A stretch of DNA of 64,000 bases from NCBI RefSeq assembly GCF_024205705.1, contig NZ_CP073115.1, positions 1,178,001-1,242,000 of the forward strand, in the 5' to 3' direction. Source of the DNA: Neisseria subflava (GTDB taxonomy: Bacteria > Pseudomonadota > Gammaproteobacteria > Burkholderiales > Neisseriaceae). The position numbers and the translations under genes were made by a program. Under the pieces are notes generated by a model. The model searched no databases, was not told the origin of the DNA, and worked only from the letters and a program-made list of their open reading frames with translations. This document shows, in pieces, positions 22,782 through 31,909 of this stretch (position 1 is its first letter; the number at the start of each line of letters is the position of its first letter).

Positions 22782-24542
22782 ATGCGTTTATTCTCCGGAT
22801 CTTCAGACGGCCTGAGCCTGTCCTCGCGTTTAAAACTACTGACTATGTTATGGGTCGGCTCGGCTTTTTTATCGATTGCCTTTACCCTACTGCTTTCTTG
22901 GCGTTTGGAAAGCGCGGCTAAAACGATTGAAGATGCGGGCAGCTTGAAAATGCAGGTGTATCGCTTGGCTTATATGGCAAGCGTCCGTACGCCCAATGCT
23001 CAAATTGACAACCAAATCAAAGAATTTGAACGTACGCTGGCCAATGTAACACAAAGCGATGCCATTCATCCGCTGATTCCGTCACAAATGCCGCTGGCTT
23101 ACGATTTGATCCAATCGATGCTGTTAATTGATTGGGAATCCAACATCAAGCCTTCTTTGCAACATTACGAGCGGCCGACCCAAATCGGCTTATACCGTTT
23201 TGCCGGCAATATCGAGCTGTTTTTACAAGCGATGGAAAACGCCAACGAGCAAAATACTTTGTGGCTGCGCCGTTTTCAAATGGCGATGATGTTGATGATT
23301 TTAGTGGCTGCCGGCTTGATGATTGTTTGGCATTATTCGTGGATCATCCGGCCGCTGGAAAAATTGCGCGACGGGGTAGAAACCATCAGCGAAGGTCGTT
23401 TCGGGGTACAAATCGATACAGACCAAATTCGTGAATTCGCCCAAGTCAGCAAGGGCTTCAACCAAATGAGCCGCCGTCTGAAAACGCTTTATACGGATTT
23501 AGAAGGACAGGTTGCCCAACAAACCCAAGACTTGGCCCGGCAAAATCGTGACTTGACTCTGCTCTACCAGACTACGCGCAACCTGCACCAAACCTTTACG
23601 CCGCAACAGGCCGCAGAAGAATTTTTGGCTCAGATTCTGCCGGCGTTTTCCGCTTTGGGCGGTACAGTATATCTTTCCGATGAAGAACGCAAACGCTCTG
23701 ACTTGGCGGCAAGTGTCGGTGAAACCGAAGAGGGAAATCGTGTAGAATTCCCAATCGTTTACCAAGACGAACAGCTCGGTGTATTGGCCCTGTATTTTTC
23801 AGACGGCCATATGCCCAATGAGCAAGATGAAAAATTGTTGCAGACTTTAAGCGGGCAGCTGGGGATTTCCATCGCCAACAACCGCATGGAACAAGAACGC
23901 CGCCTGCTTGCCGTCTTGCAGGAGCGTAACTTGATTGCGCAAGGTTTGCATGACAGTATTGCACAAGCCCTGACCTTTTTGAATTTGCAGGTGCAAATGT
24001 TGGAAAGCGCGTTTGCTTCAAACCAACGCGAGCAGGCTGAAGAAAACATCAGCTTTATTAAAGACGGCGTGCAGGAATGCTATGAAGACGTCCGCGAGCT
24101 TCTGATGAATTTCCGCACCAAAATCAGTAATAAAGATTTCCCTGAAGCGGTAGAATCGCTGCTGGCGCGTTTTGAACGACAAACCGGTATTCCAGTTGAT
24201 TTAAAATGGCAGGACGACGGACAGGCTTTGAATTATGATGAGCATTTGCAAATCATCTTCATCTTGCAGGAAAGCCTGTCCAATATCCGGAAGCACGCGC
24301 GTGCGCAACATGTCAGTGTCGAAATTGCTAACCACGGCGATTTTGTCATGACGATTCGGGACGACGGCGCAGGCTTTAATAAAGAACACCTATCAAACCG
24401 GCCTTCAGGCGAACATGTCGGCTTGGGCATTATGCAGGAACGTGCCCAACGGATTAACGCACAACTGGCCATTACATCGCAGATTGGGCAAGGTACGGCG
24501 GTTATGCTGACTTTGCCGCAACAAATGAGAACAGCATCATGA
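22782..24542 (+). CDS. narQ: nitrate/nitrite sensor histidine kinase (NarX/NarQ family)
   Basis: A 586-residue kinase. Transmembrane helices lie at about 17-40 and 166-185, enclosing a periplasmic sensor domain with the conserved segment LAYMASVRTPNA (P-box-like). A HAMP domain follows (IRPLEKLRDGVETISEGRFG), then a GAF-like region, the HisKA_3 phospho-acceptor His at residue 390 in LIAQGLHDSIAQALTF, and the ATPase motifs LQESLSNIRKHARAQHVSVE and GLGIMQERAQRI. The related Neisseria NarQ-NarP pair controls denitrification genes. The stop overlaps the ATG of narP (ATGA). Confidence 0.9.
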   Translation: MRLFSGSSDGLSLSSRLKLLTMLWVGSAFLSIAFTLLLSWRLESAAKTIEDAGSLKMQVYRLAYMASVRTPNAQIDNQIKEFERTLANVTQSDAIHPLIPSQMPLAYDLIQSMLLIDWESNIKPSLQHYERPTQIGLYRFAGNIELFLQAMENANEQNTLWLRRFQMAMMLMILVAAGLMIVWHYSWIIRPLEKLRDGVETISEGRFGVQIDTDQIREFAQVSKGFNQMSRRLKTLYTDLEGQVAQQTQDLARQNRDLTLLYQTTRNLHQTFTPQQAAEEFLAQILPAFSALGGTVYLSDEERKRSDLAASVGETEEGNRVEFPIVYQDEQLGVLALYFSDGHMPNEQDEKLLQTLSGQLGISIANNRMEQERRLLAVLQERNLIAQGLHDSIAQALTFLNLQVQMLESAFASNQREQAEENISFIKDGVQECYEDVRELLMNFRTKISNKDFPEAVESLLARFERQTGIPVDLKWQDDGQALNYDEHLQIIFILQESLSNIRKHARAQHVSVEIANHGDFVMTIRDDGAGFNKEHLSNRPSGEHVGLGIMQERAQRINAQLAITSQIGQGTAVMLTLPQQMRTAS

Positions 24543-25195
24543 CGATTAAAATTACCCTTATTGACGACCACACCCTATTTCGCAGCGGTATCAAGGCCTT
24601 GCTTTCTCGCCAGCCTGATTTTGAAGTCGTCGGCGAAGCTTCAGACGGCCTGGCCGGCGTAAAAATGGTTGAGCAGCTCAAGCCTGACGTAGTTTTGCTG
24701 GACTTGGATATGCCGGTCATGAACGGCCGCGAAGCATTGGCTCAAATTTTAAGTATCAATCCGCAGCTGACCGTCATCATGCTTACCGTTTCCGAAGACA
24801 GCGACGATTTGACCGAATGTATGCGTATGGGTGCAAAAGGCTTTTTGCTGAAAAACATCAATGCCGACTTCCTCTTAGAAAGCATCCGCAAAGCCGTCGA
24901 TGGCGACAATGTCTTCTCTCCAGAAATGACCAGCCGCTTGGTGCAATCGCTGATTTCCCCTTCTCCTTCCCGCTCCGACCACCTGCTGGCGCAGCTGACC
25001 CCGCGCGAAATGGAAATCTTAGGCTACCTTGCCGCCGGACACAGCAATAAAATCATTGCCCGCCATTTGAACTTGGCAGAGTCAACCGTCAAAGTGCATG
25101 TGCAAAACCTGTTGCGTAAGTTAAACCTAAGCAGCCGCGTTCAAGCAGCGGTTTATGCGGTGCAACACAAAGTACCGCAACCAGTATTGTCTTAA
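24539..25195 (+). CDS. narP: NarL/FixJ-family response regulator
   Basis: A 218-residue regulator. The receiver domain has the phosphorylatable Asp55 in DVVLLDLDMPVMNG, with DD at residues 9-10 and Lys in GAKGFLLKN. A LuxR-type helix-turn-helix covers about 150-210 (LTPREMEILGYLAAGHSNKI, NLAESTVKVHVQNLLRKLN). It is translated from an ATG overlapping narQ. The pair senses nitrate or nitrite and adjusts anaerobic respiration in the family. A terminator follows at 25275. Confidence 0.9.
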   Translation: MTIKITLIDDHTLFRSGIKALLSRQPDFEVVGEASDGLAGVKMVEQLKPDVVLLDLDMPVMNGREALAQILSINPQLTVIMLTVSEDSDDLTECMRMGAKGFLLKNINADFLLESIRKAVDGDNVFSPEMTSRLVQSLISPSPSRSDHLLAQLTPREMEILGYLAAGHSNKIIARHLNLAESTVKVHVQNLLRKLNLSSRVQAAVYAVQHKVPQPVLS

Positions 25196-25274
25196 TCAGG
25201 CCGTCTGAAACCTTCTTTTTAAAAGGTTTCGGGAAGAGCGTTTATTCGCTATAATCACGCCGATTTATATGCAG

Positions 25275-25304
25275 GGTTGTCTGATTCTTTCAGACGGCCT
25301 TTTT
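25275..25304 (+). terminator. terminator after narP, half-degenerate DUS pair
   Basis: GGTTGTCTGA (25275-25284) pairs with TCAGACGGCC (25290-25299), using G-U pairs, followed by a T run. A second small hairpin (GAAACCTT with AAGGTTTC, 25207-25230) precedes it. Confidence 0.65.
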
Positions 25305-25332
25305 ATTTGATTTCTCACTGATTTAAAACAAT

Positions 25333-26049
25333 ATGTCCGAAAACATTCCAGAAAATACCCCCGAAAATACCGTTCCTGAAGAACACAAACGCAACATCCG
25401 CAGTTTCGTCTTGCGCCAAGGCCATATGACCGCGGCCCAACAGCGCGCCATTGATACGATGTGGCCGCAATTTGGTGTGGACTTCCAAGAAGCCCCTTTG
25501 GATTTGAACCATGCTTTTGGACGGGACAACCCTAAAGTTTTGGAAATCGGTTTCGGTATGGGCGTCGCAACGGTGGAAATCGCCAAACGTCTGCCCGATA
25601 CCGACTTTTTAGCAATTGATGTTCACGGCCCGGGCGTCGGCAATATCTTGAAGCTGATTGAGGAAGAACACATTTCCAATATCCGCGTAATGCGTCATGA
25701 TGCAGTAGAAGTAGTGGAAAAGATGCTGGAAGACGGGTCTTTAGACGGCATTCATATTTTCTTCCCTGACCCTTGGCACAAAAAACGCCACAATAAACGC
25801 CGCTTGGTACAAGTGCCGTTTGTTGAAAAGCTGCTGCCCAAACTCAAAAGCGGCGGCTATGTCCATATGGCAACCGACTGGGAAGAATACGCTGTGCAAA
25901 TGCTGGAAGTTTTGAGCAGTTTCGACTCTTTGCAAAACACAGCTGCCGATTACGCCCCTACGCCTGATTATCGTCCTGAAACCAAATTTGAAGCCCGAGG
26001 CAAACGATTGGGTCATGGCGTTTGGGACTTGGTGTTCCGTAAGAAATAA
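25333..26049 (+). CDS. trmB: tRNA (guanine-N7)-methyltransferase
   Basis: A 238-residue enzyme with the SAM-binding sequence PKVLEIGFGMGVATVEIAKR at about 72-91 and the TrmB motif IHIFFPDPWHKKRHNKRRLV at about 137-156, with the C-terminal TKFEARGKRLGHGVWDL. It methylates G46 in the variable loop of tRNA. The proline- and glutamate-rich N-terminus (MSENIPENTPENTVPEEHKR) is likely disordered. It is convergent with ilvA. Confidence 0.93.
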   Translation: MSENIPENTPENTVPEEHKRNIRSFVLRQGHMTAAQQRAIDTMWPQFGVDFQEAPLDLNHAFGRDNPKVLEIGFGMGVATVEIAKRLPDTDFLAIDVHGPGVGNILKLIEEEHISNIRVMRHDAVEVVEKMLEDGSLDGIHIFFPDPWHKKRHNKRRLVQVPFVEKLLPKLKSGGYVHMATDWEEYAVQMLEVLSSFDSLQNTAADYAPTPDYRPETKFEARGKRLGHGVWDLVFRKK

Positions 26050-26066
26050 AGCCGAACATAAAACAC

Positions 26067-26098
26067 AAGGCCGTCTGAAATTTTTCAGACGGCCTTTT
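26067..26098. terminator. bidirectional DUS-pair terminator, trmB/ilvA
   Basis: AAGGCCGTCTGAAA (26067-26080) pairs with its complement 26083-26096 across a two-base loop; T or A runs flank it on both strands. Confidence 0.8.
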
Positions 26099-26108
26099 AT
26101 CTTACTAA

Positions 26109-27632
26109 TTAAGCCAAGAAAAGTTTATAAGCCGGATTATCGGTTTCTTCTTTATAAACATAACCCAAGCTCTCCAAAAAGTCGGTAAAGGCTTCATTGT
26201 CGCTTTCCGGTACATCAATACCGACCAAAATACGGCCGTAGTCCGCACCATGATTGCGATAATGGAACAAAGTAATATTCCATTCGGCGCGCATATGGTT
26301 CAAGAAGCGGGACAATGCGCCGGGGCGCTCAGGGAATTCAAAGCTGACCAAGCGTTCGTTGGCTACTTTTTCCGTACGGCCGCCGACCATGTAACGGATA
26401 TGGATTTTGGCGATTTCATCATTGGTCAAATCGACATTGGGCAGGCCTGCTTCAGTCAGTTGTTCACTGATGACGGCCAAGTCTTGCGCACCGGCGGTTT
26501 GCAAACCGACAAAAATATGCGCATTTTTATCGCTGCCGTAGCGATAGTTGAACTCAGTAATGTTCCGGCTTCCCAACAAATTGATAAACTTCAGGAAGCT
26601 GCCCTTTTCTTCGGGAATAGTAACGGCGAAAATGCCTTCGTTGCCCTCGCCCAGCTCACTGCGCTCTGAAACGTGGCGTAAGCGGTGGAAGTTCATGTTG
26701 GCGCCACTGGTGACGGCAACCAAGTTTTGGCCTTGAATATTGTTTTTCGCAACGTAAGCCTTCAAGCCGGCAAGTGCCAATGCGCCCGCAGGCTCGGTAA
26801 TACTGCGCGTATCGTCAAAAATATCTTTAATTGCGCCGCACAACATATCCGTATTGACCGTAATAATCTCGTCCAGCAGCTCTTTACACAGGCGGAAGGT
26901 TTCATCACCGACAACCTTGACCGCCGTGCCGTCTGAAAACAGGCCGACATCTTTCAGATGTATGATTTTCCCTGCCTCTACCGATTGCTTCATACAGCAA
27001 GAATCATCGGTTTGCACACCAATGACTTTAATTTCAGGGCAAACTTGTTTGATAAACGCCGCTACACCCGCTGCCAAACCGCCGCCGCCAATCGGAACAA
27101 AAATCGCATTGATATTACGGTGTTGACGGAGAATTTCCATGCCGATGGTTCCCTGACCGGCAATTACGTCAGGATCATCAAACGGCGCGATATAAGTCAG
27201 TTTTTCCTTTTCTGCCAACTCCATCGCATAATCATAGGCGTCGTTATAAGACACGCCTTTCAATACCACTTCGCCACCTCGGCTCTTGACCGCATCGATT
27301 TTGATTTTAGGCGTTGTTTCCGGCATCACAATGACGGCGCGGCAACCCAAATACTGCGCCGATAAAGCCACACCCTGCGCATGGTTGCCCGCGCTTGCTG
27401 CAATCACGCCGCAATCCAAGGCTTCTTTCGGCAGCTTCGCCATTTTATTGTACGCGCCGCGGATTTTGAACGAAAACACCGGCTGCAAATCTTCGCGCTT
27501 GAGCAAAACCTGATTGTTCAGACGGTCTGACAGACTACGTGCCAGATCCAAAGGCGTTTCTACGGCTACATCATAAACGGAAGCGGTCAAAATACGGGTT
27601 AGATAATCAGAAAGAGGAAGGGAATGGTTCAT
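26109..27632 (-). CDS. ilvA: threonine ammonia-lyase, biosynthetic
   Basis: A 507-residue PLP enzyme converting threonine to 2-oxobutanoate for isoleucine synthesis. The PLP lysine is K56 in FSFKIRGAYNKM; the phosphate-binding loop is IFVPIGGGGLAAGVAAFIKQ at about 187-206. Two C-terminal ACT-like domains from about 325 (GSFLKFINLLGSRNITEFNY, ISFEFPERPGALSRF-type) mark the long, isoleucine-regulated biosynthetic form. It is complete and monocistronic. Confidence 0.94.
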   Translation of the reverse strand: MNHSLPLSDYLTRILTASVYDVAVETPLDLARSLSDRLNNQVLLKREDLQPVFSFKIRGAYNKMAKLPKEALDCGVIAASAGNHAQGVALSAQYLGCRAVIVMPETTPKIKIDAVKSRGGEVVLKGVSYNDAYDYAMELAEKEKLTYIAPFDDPDVIAGQGTIGMEILRQHRNINAIFVPIGGGGLAAGVAAFIKQVCPEIKVIGVQTDDSCCMKQSVEAGKIIHLKDVGLFSDGTAVKVVGDETFRLCKELLDEIITVNTDMLCGAIKDIFDDTRSITEPAGALALAGLKAYVAKNNIQGQNLVAVTSGANMNFHRLRHVSERSELGEGNEGIFAVTIPEEKGSFLKFINLLGSRNITEFNYRYGSDKNAHIFVGLQTAGAQDLAVISEQLTEAGLPNVDLTNDEIAKIHIRYMVGGRTEKVANERLVSFEFPERPGALSRFLNHMRAEWNITLFHYRNHGADYGRILVGIDVPESDNEAFTDFLESLGYVYKEETDNPAYKLFLA

Positions 27633-27840
27633 GGTATTTTTAGTGTTCGGAAATAAATTGCAATTCGGTCAAATCGACCAGAGGAAAAAGTTAAAACCAT
27701 ACCCCTGAGGCCGTCTGAAGGCAAGAAAAATCTTAGCAAAGCTTAAATGAGACGGTATAATGTCCGCTTAATATCTATTTAATATGTCAAACTGTTTGCT
27801 TCATAACAGTATCCACTCACATTCAAATCCACAGATAATG

Positions 27841-29055
27841 ATGAAAAAAGCGCTACTTAGCTTAATTTTTGCTGCACTCCTGAATACTCCTGCCCTCGCT
27901 GCCGACCCGGTTGCATCCGCACCTGCCGTACAAATCGAGGCTCAAACGCAGCCGCTGCTACACAGCATCAACAGCCCGACAACGCCGCCGGAAATTGCGG
28001 CGACGGCCTATATCGTTACCGACCTGCACAGCAAGCAAACCTTGGCATCCAACAATGCCGATACACCTATCGAGCCAGCCGCGTTGACGCAAATGATGAC
28101 CGCCTACCTTGCCTTTAAAGCACTGGAAAACGGTACACTTGAAGCAAGCCAAATGCTGACCGTTTCCAATGCCGCATGGAAAGTCGAAGGTTCGCGCATG
28201 TTCCTTGATCCGAAAGTTCCTGTCAGCGTCAGCTCCTTGATTAAGGGTACAACCATCCAATCGGCCAACGATGCCGCCATTACCCTTGCCGAAGCCATTG
28301 GCAACGGCTCTATCGACGAATTCGTTAAACAAATGAATGAAGAAGCCAAACGCTTGGGCATGAAGCACACCCACTTCAACAACCCGACTGGTATTTCTTC
28401 TAACGGCCATGTTTCAACCGTTGGCGACCTTGCCATCTTGGCAGCCGCGCTCATTAATGACTATCCGAAATATTATCCTTTATTTGCAAATAAATCTTTC
28501 AAATACAATAATATCGAGCAGCCCAACCGCAATCTTCTGCTCTATCGCGACAGCAGTATCGACGGTTTGAAAACCGGCTATTCTGAAGGCGCAGGTTACC
28601 ATCTCGCCGCTTCCAGCAAACGCAACAACCGCCGTATTGTTTCCATCCTTGCCGGTGCCGAATCTACCGAAGCGCGCGCCAGTGAAAGCAGCAAACTGCT
28701 CAACTGGTCATTGCAGGCATTTGATACGCCTAAACTTTACAACGGCGGAGAAGTGATTTCCCAAGTCAAAGTTTACAAAGGCAGCACCAAAGCCGTAGAT
28801 ATCGGCTTCTTGGACGATGTTTACATTACCATTCCCCACGATACCGGCAAAAACGTCAAACCAATCTTAGAAACGCTTCAGCCCGTCCTCGCTCCGATTG
28901 AAAAAGGCCAAGTATTGGGCAAACTGAAAGTCATGAAAGACGGCAAAATCATTGCCGAAAAAGACGTCGTCGCCCTGACCGGCGTGGAAGAAGGCAGCTG
29001 GTTGCGCCGTATGTGGGACGCGATTATGTTGTGGTTTAAAGGTTTATTCAGTTAA
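27841..29055 (+). CDS. D,D-carboxypeptidase (PBP5/6) homologue lacking the catalytic SxxK
   Basis: From ATG 27841 (or 27838) the product starts with a Sec signal peptide, MKKALLSLIFAALLNTPALA. The domain order is that of PBP5/6 low-molecular-mass penicillin-binding proteins, with a C-terminal beta-rich domain and an amphipathic end (WLRRMWDAIMLWFKGLF) for membrane anchoring. The SxN motif (QSANDAAITLAEAIG) and KTG motif (DGLKTGYSEGAGYH) are present. Where SxxK should be, the protein reads PAALTQMMTAYLAFKALENG: Ala replaces the nucleophile and Gln the general base (28081-28092). It should be unable to hydrolyse D-Ala-D-Ala or acylate penicillin, and may serve as a binding or scaffold protein (inference). 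An in-frame start at 27784 would spoil the signal peptide. Confidence 0.85.
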   Translation: MKKALLSLIFAALLNTPALAADPVASAPAVQIEAQTQPLLHSINSPTTPPEIAATAYIVTDLHSKQTLASNNADTPIEPAALTQMMTAYLAFKALENGTLEASQMLTVSNAAWKVEGSRMFLDPKVPVSVSSLIKGTTIQSANDAAITLAEAIGNGSIDEFVKQMNEEAKRLGMKHTHFNNPTGISSNGHVSTVGDLAILAAALINDYPKYYPLFANKSFKYNNIEQPNRNLLLYRDSSIDGLKTGYSEGAGYHLAASSKRNNRRIVSILAGAESTEARASESSKLLNWSLQAFDTPKLYNGGEVISQVKVYKGSTKAVDIGFLDDVYITIPHDTGKNVKPILETLQPVLAPIEKGQVLGKLKVMKDGKIIAEKDVVALTGVEEGSWLRRMWDAIMLWFKGLFS

Positions 29056-29079
29056 TCCTCTTTCTATCAAAACATAAAT

Positions 29080-29111
29080 AAAGGCCGTCTGAAATTTTCA
29101 AACGGCCTTTT
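29080..29111 (+). terminator. DUS-pair terminator after the carboxypeptidase homologue
   Basis: AAAGGCCGTCTGAAA pairs with TTTTCAAACGGCCTTT, with one mismatch, followed by T residues. Confidence 0.75.
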
Positions 29112-29209
29112 GTATATCTGTTTTGTGGCTTTAATAAAAATTCCTAACAAGAAATTTATCCATTTTAATTTTAGCAGTTTCAGTGATTGCCAATATGAAA
29201 CGCTTCAAA

Positions 29210-29249
29210 AAATGCCGTCTGAAAACATAAAGATTTTCAGACGGCATTT
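29210..29249 (-). terminator. terminator of ybiT built from AT-type DUS
   Basis: ATGCCGTCTGAAAA (29212-29225) pairs with its complement ending in GGCATTT (29234-29249). This is the meningococcal/gonococcal AT dialect, a minority form in this window. Confidence 0.75.
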
Positions 29250-29278
29250 CAATACCTTAATAGCTTATCAGTATGAGT

Positions 29279-30907
29279 TTAAACTAAGCCTTTTTTCTCC
29301 AGATAGCTTTCGTAATCGCCCAAGTAGTGTTCATATCCGCCTTTACCGTCCAATTCGATGATTTGGGTAGCCAATGAAGATACAAACTGACGGTCGTGCG
29401 AGACGAAAATCAGCGTGCCGTTGTATTTTTCCAGCGCCATGTTCAAGGATTCGATGCTTTCCATGTCCATGTGGTTGGTCGGTTCATCCATGACTAAGAC
29501 ATTGGGTTTCAACAGCAACAGTTTGCCGTAAAGCATACGGCCTTTTTCACCACCGGAGAGAACCTTCACTTTTTTCACAACATCGTTGCTGCCGAAGAGC
29601 AAGCGGCCCAAAGTGCCGCGGATGACTTGTTCTTCATCGCCTTCCTGACCCCATTGGCGCATCCATTCGCTCAGGTCCATATCGACGTCGAAGTCGTTTT
29701 CATGGTCTTGCGGATAGTAGCCGACACTGGCTTTTTCCGCCCATTTGATGGTGCCTTCGTCCGGCAGCAGGCCGTCTGAATATTCGGGGTTGTATGCGCC
29801 GGCCAAGAGTTTCAGCAAGGTAGATTTACCTGCGCCGTTCGGGCCGATGATGGCAAGGCGTTGGCCTGCTTCAAGGATGAAGTTTAGGTTTTTAAACAAC
29901 TGGGTTTCAAAACGTTTGGCCAGTTTTTCAACTTCCACTGCCTGACGGTGCAACTTGGCTTTTTCATCGGCTTCAAAACGGATATATGGGTTTTGACGGG
30001 TAGAAGGTTTGACTTCGACCATCTCCGATTTGATTTTGTCTGCCTGTTTCAGACGGCTGGTTGCCTGACGGGCTTTGGATTTGTTGGCAGAGAAGCGGGC
30101 AACAAATTCTTGCAGCTCTTGCAGTTTCTCTTTGGCTTTGGCGTTGTCTTTCAGGGCGCGCTCACGCGATTGGGCAGAAGCAAGCATGTAGTCATCGTAG
30201 TTGCCCGGATAGATGGTGATGGTGTTGTAGTCCAAATCTGCCATGTGGGTGCAGACTTCGTTCAAAAAGTGACGGTCGTGCGAGATGATGATCATGGTGG
30301 AGTCGTATTGATTCAACACGCCTTCCAACCAGCGGATGGTATTAATGTCCAAGTTATTGGTCGGTTCGTCCAAGAGCAATACATCTGGTTTGGAGAACAG
30401 GGCTTGCGCCAGCAATACGCGCAGTTTAAAGCCCGGGGCAACTTCTGCCATGGTCGCATTGTGCAAATCTTCGGAAATGCCCACGCCGCTCAACAGTTCG
30501 GCAGCGCGCGCTTCGGCGGTGTAGCCGTCGTATTCGGCGAACTTGGCTTCCAATTCGGCGGCTTTCATATAGTCGTCTTCGGTGGCTTCGGGATTGGCGT
30601 AAATCGCATCACGCTCGGTCATCGCCGCCCACATTTCGGTGTGCCCCATCATCACCACGTCCAGCACGCGCATATCTTCGTAGGCAAACTGGTCTTGGCG
30701 CAATTTACCCAAACGCACGCCGTTTTCAATTGCTACTTCGCCGGCAGTCTGTTCCAAATCGCCGCCGAGGATTTTCATGAAGGTGGATTTGCCTGAGCCG
30801 TTGGCGCCGATCAAGCCGTAACGGTTGCCTTCGCCGAATTTGACGGATACGTTTTCAAACAGCGGCTTTGCGCCGAACTGCATGGTGATGCCGTTGGTAG
30901 AAATCAT
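29279..30907 (-). CDS. ybiT: ABC-F ATPase, YbiT family
   Basis: From ATG 30907 the product has 542 residues, starting [20 protein letters not shown]. Two ATPase modules are present: Walker [20 protein letters not shown], signature region and [20 protein letters not shown]; then [36 protein letters not shown] and [15 protein letters not shown]. The linker ([20 protein letters not shown]) is that of YbiT-type ABC-F proteins, which act on the ribosome and not in transport. The open frame upstream to 30991 lacks homology and was excluded. Confidence 0.92.
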   Translation of the reverse strand: MISTNGITMQFGAKPLFENVSVKFGEGNRYGLIGANGSGKSTFMKILGGDLEQTAGEVAIENGVRLGKLRQDQFAYEDMRVLDVVMMGHTEMWAAMTERDAIYANPEATEDDYMKAAELEAKFAEYDGYTAEARAAELLSGVGISEDLHNATMAEVAPGFKLRVLLAQALFSKPDVLLLDEPTNNLDINTIRWLEGVLNQYDSTMIIISHDRHFLNEVCTHMADLDYNTITIYPGNYDDYMLASAQSRERALKDNAKAKEKLQELQEFVARFSANKSKARQATSRLKQADKIKSEMVEVKPSTRQNPYIRFEADEKAKLHRQAVEVEKLAKRFETQLFKNLNFILEAGQRLAIIGPNGAGKSTLLKLLAGAYNPEYSDGLLPDEGTIKWAEKASVGYYPQDHENDFDVDMDLSEWMRQWGQEGDEEQVIRGTLGRLLFGSNDVVKKVKVLSGGEKGRMLYGKLLLLKPNVLVMDEPTNHMDMESIESLNMALEKYNGTLIFVSHDRQFVSSLATQIIELDGKGGYEHYLGDYESYLEKKGLV

Positions 30908-31092
30908 TATTCGTAAAACCTTTATAAATAGAATGTTATAATCGGACGCGATTGTAGCATATTTTTGCAAAGACCTCAGGATTGAGGCCATGGCAAATGT
31001 GCCTAATTTCGATACAAGATGAAAATAGGCAGCGCTTCACACAAAAATACGTTGTAGGTAGCATTTCAGGCTGTCTGAAACGGAGAAACGAT

Positions 31093-31287
31093 ATGGAGAC
31101 GCACAAAATCTATTACGCCGTGATTATTTTGGTATGTGCCGCCTCCATGCTGCTCAGCCCATTTTTCTATATCCGCCGCACGCGCTCTGGAGCCGAATTG
31201 CGGCGCGCACCCAGACAGTGGAAACCCATCCTCTTCGCCAACGTCATCATGATTGCGGCTTTGTTTGTTTGGTGGAAATGGTTTTAA
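31093..31287 (+). CDS. small membrane protein, unknown
   Basis: A 64-residue protein with GGAGAAACGAT before ATG 31093. Two hydrophobic helices (YYAVIILVCAASMLLSPFFY and PILFANVIMIAALFVWWKWF) flank a basic loop (RRTRSGAELRRAPRQ). No family recognised. It is followed after 12 bases by the secreted protein gene, so the two are probably cotranscribed. Confidence 0.65.
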   Translation: METHKIYYAVIILVCAASMLLSPFFYIRRTRSGAELRRAPRQWKPILFANVIMIAALFVWWKWF

Positions 31288-31299
31288 GGAAAAATAAAA

Positions 31300-31749
31300 A
31301 TGAACAAAATTTGGATCAGCACATTACTGCTCGCTTTGACAACTGCGGTTTCCGCCGCACCTATTTTTGAATGTACCGATTCTGCCGGCCGCAAAGTCTA
31401 TACCCAAGCCGGAGGCAAAAACTGCAAAGCCAGCAATATCGGCAAACCGTCCGTATATACTTCTGCGCCTGTTTCAACACCGGCAACACCGACTTCCCCA
31501 AGCAAAACCGAGCAAGCAGAAGAAGCTGTCGCCCCGGTCAATCCGGCTGACGTCGGCGCAGCCAAGCGTGCTTTAGATACCGCCAAGAAAAATTTGGAAG
31601 AAGGCAAAAAAGTGCGTTATGGCAATGAACGCAACTATGCCCGTTATCTCGAACGGATCAACGGTTTGGAAAAAGCCGTCCGCTCGGCTCAGGAAAACTA
31701 TGACGCGGCGCAACGCCAGCCTGCATATCAAGATCCTGTTGCCTATTGA
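31300..31749 (+). CDS. exported DUF4124-like protein with coiled-coil tail
   Basis: A 149-residue protein with the signal peptide MNKIWISTLLLALTTAVSAA. A short DUF4124-like domain follows (IFECTDSAGRKVYTQAGGKN, C), then a Pro/Thr/Ser linker and a charged helical region (AAKRALDTAKKNLEEGKKVR) likely to form a coiled coil. The N-terminal pattern, two Cys around an R-K-x-Y-T strand, recurs in the products at 53911 and 54301. Role unknown; envelope location expected. Confidence 0.7.
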   Translation: MNKIWISTLLLALTTAVSAAPIFECTDSAGRKVYTQAGGKNCKASNIGKPSVYTSAPVSTPATPTSPSKTEQAEEAVAPVNPADVGAAKRALDTAKKNLEEGKKVRYGNERNYARYLERINGLEKAVRSAQENYDAAQRQPAYQDPVAY

Positions 31750-31765
31750 TATTTACCACACCAGC

Positions 31766-31801
31766 AAGGCCGTCTGAAATTTGGTTTTCAGACGGCCTTT
31801 T
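31766..31801 (+). terminator. DUS-pair terminator
   Basis: AAGGCCGTCTGAAA (31766-31779) with its complement 31786-31799, then T residues, closing the small membrane/secreted protein pair. Confidence 0.8.
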
Positions 31802-31909
31802 CAGCTTTTCAATATAACAAAATCGTCTTTATACCAAACAAAGCATTCTTTCCAGTTTTCAGACGGCCTTGTTAAAGTAAGCGTGTATTAAATTCTGACG
31901 GTTGCCATT

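Noticed and set aside
29110..29361. 83-codon frame after the carboxypeptidase homologue
   Set aside because: It runs through the AT-type terminator and into the 3' end of ybiT; not a gene.
29948..30796. 282-codon open frame on the plus strand
   Set aside because: Antisense to ybiT; composition is that of a reversed coding sequence.
30963..30990. TTTTTGCAAAGACCTC resembling the end of an IS5-type element
   Set aside because: Two bases differ from the IS end at 10055-10067 and no further IS sequence adjoins it; probably coincidence.
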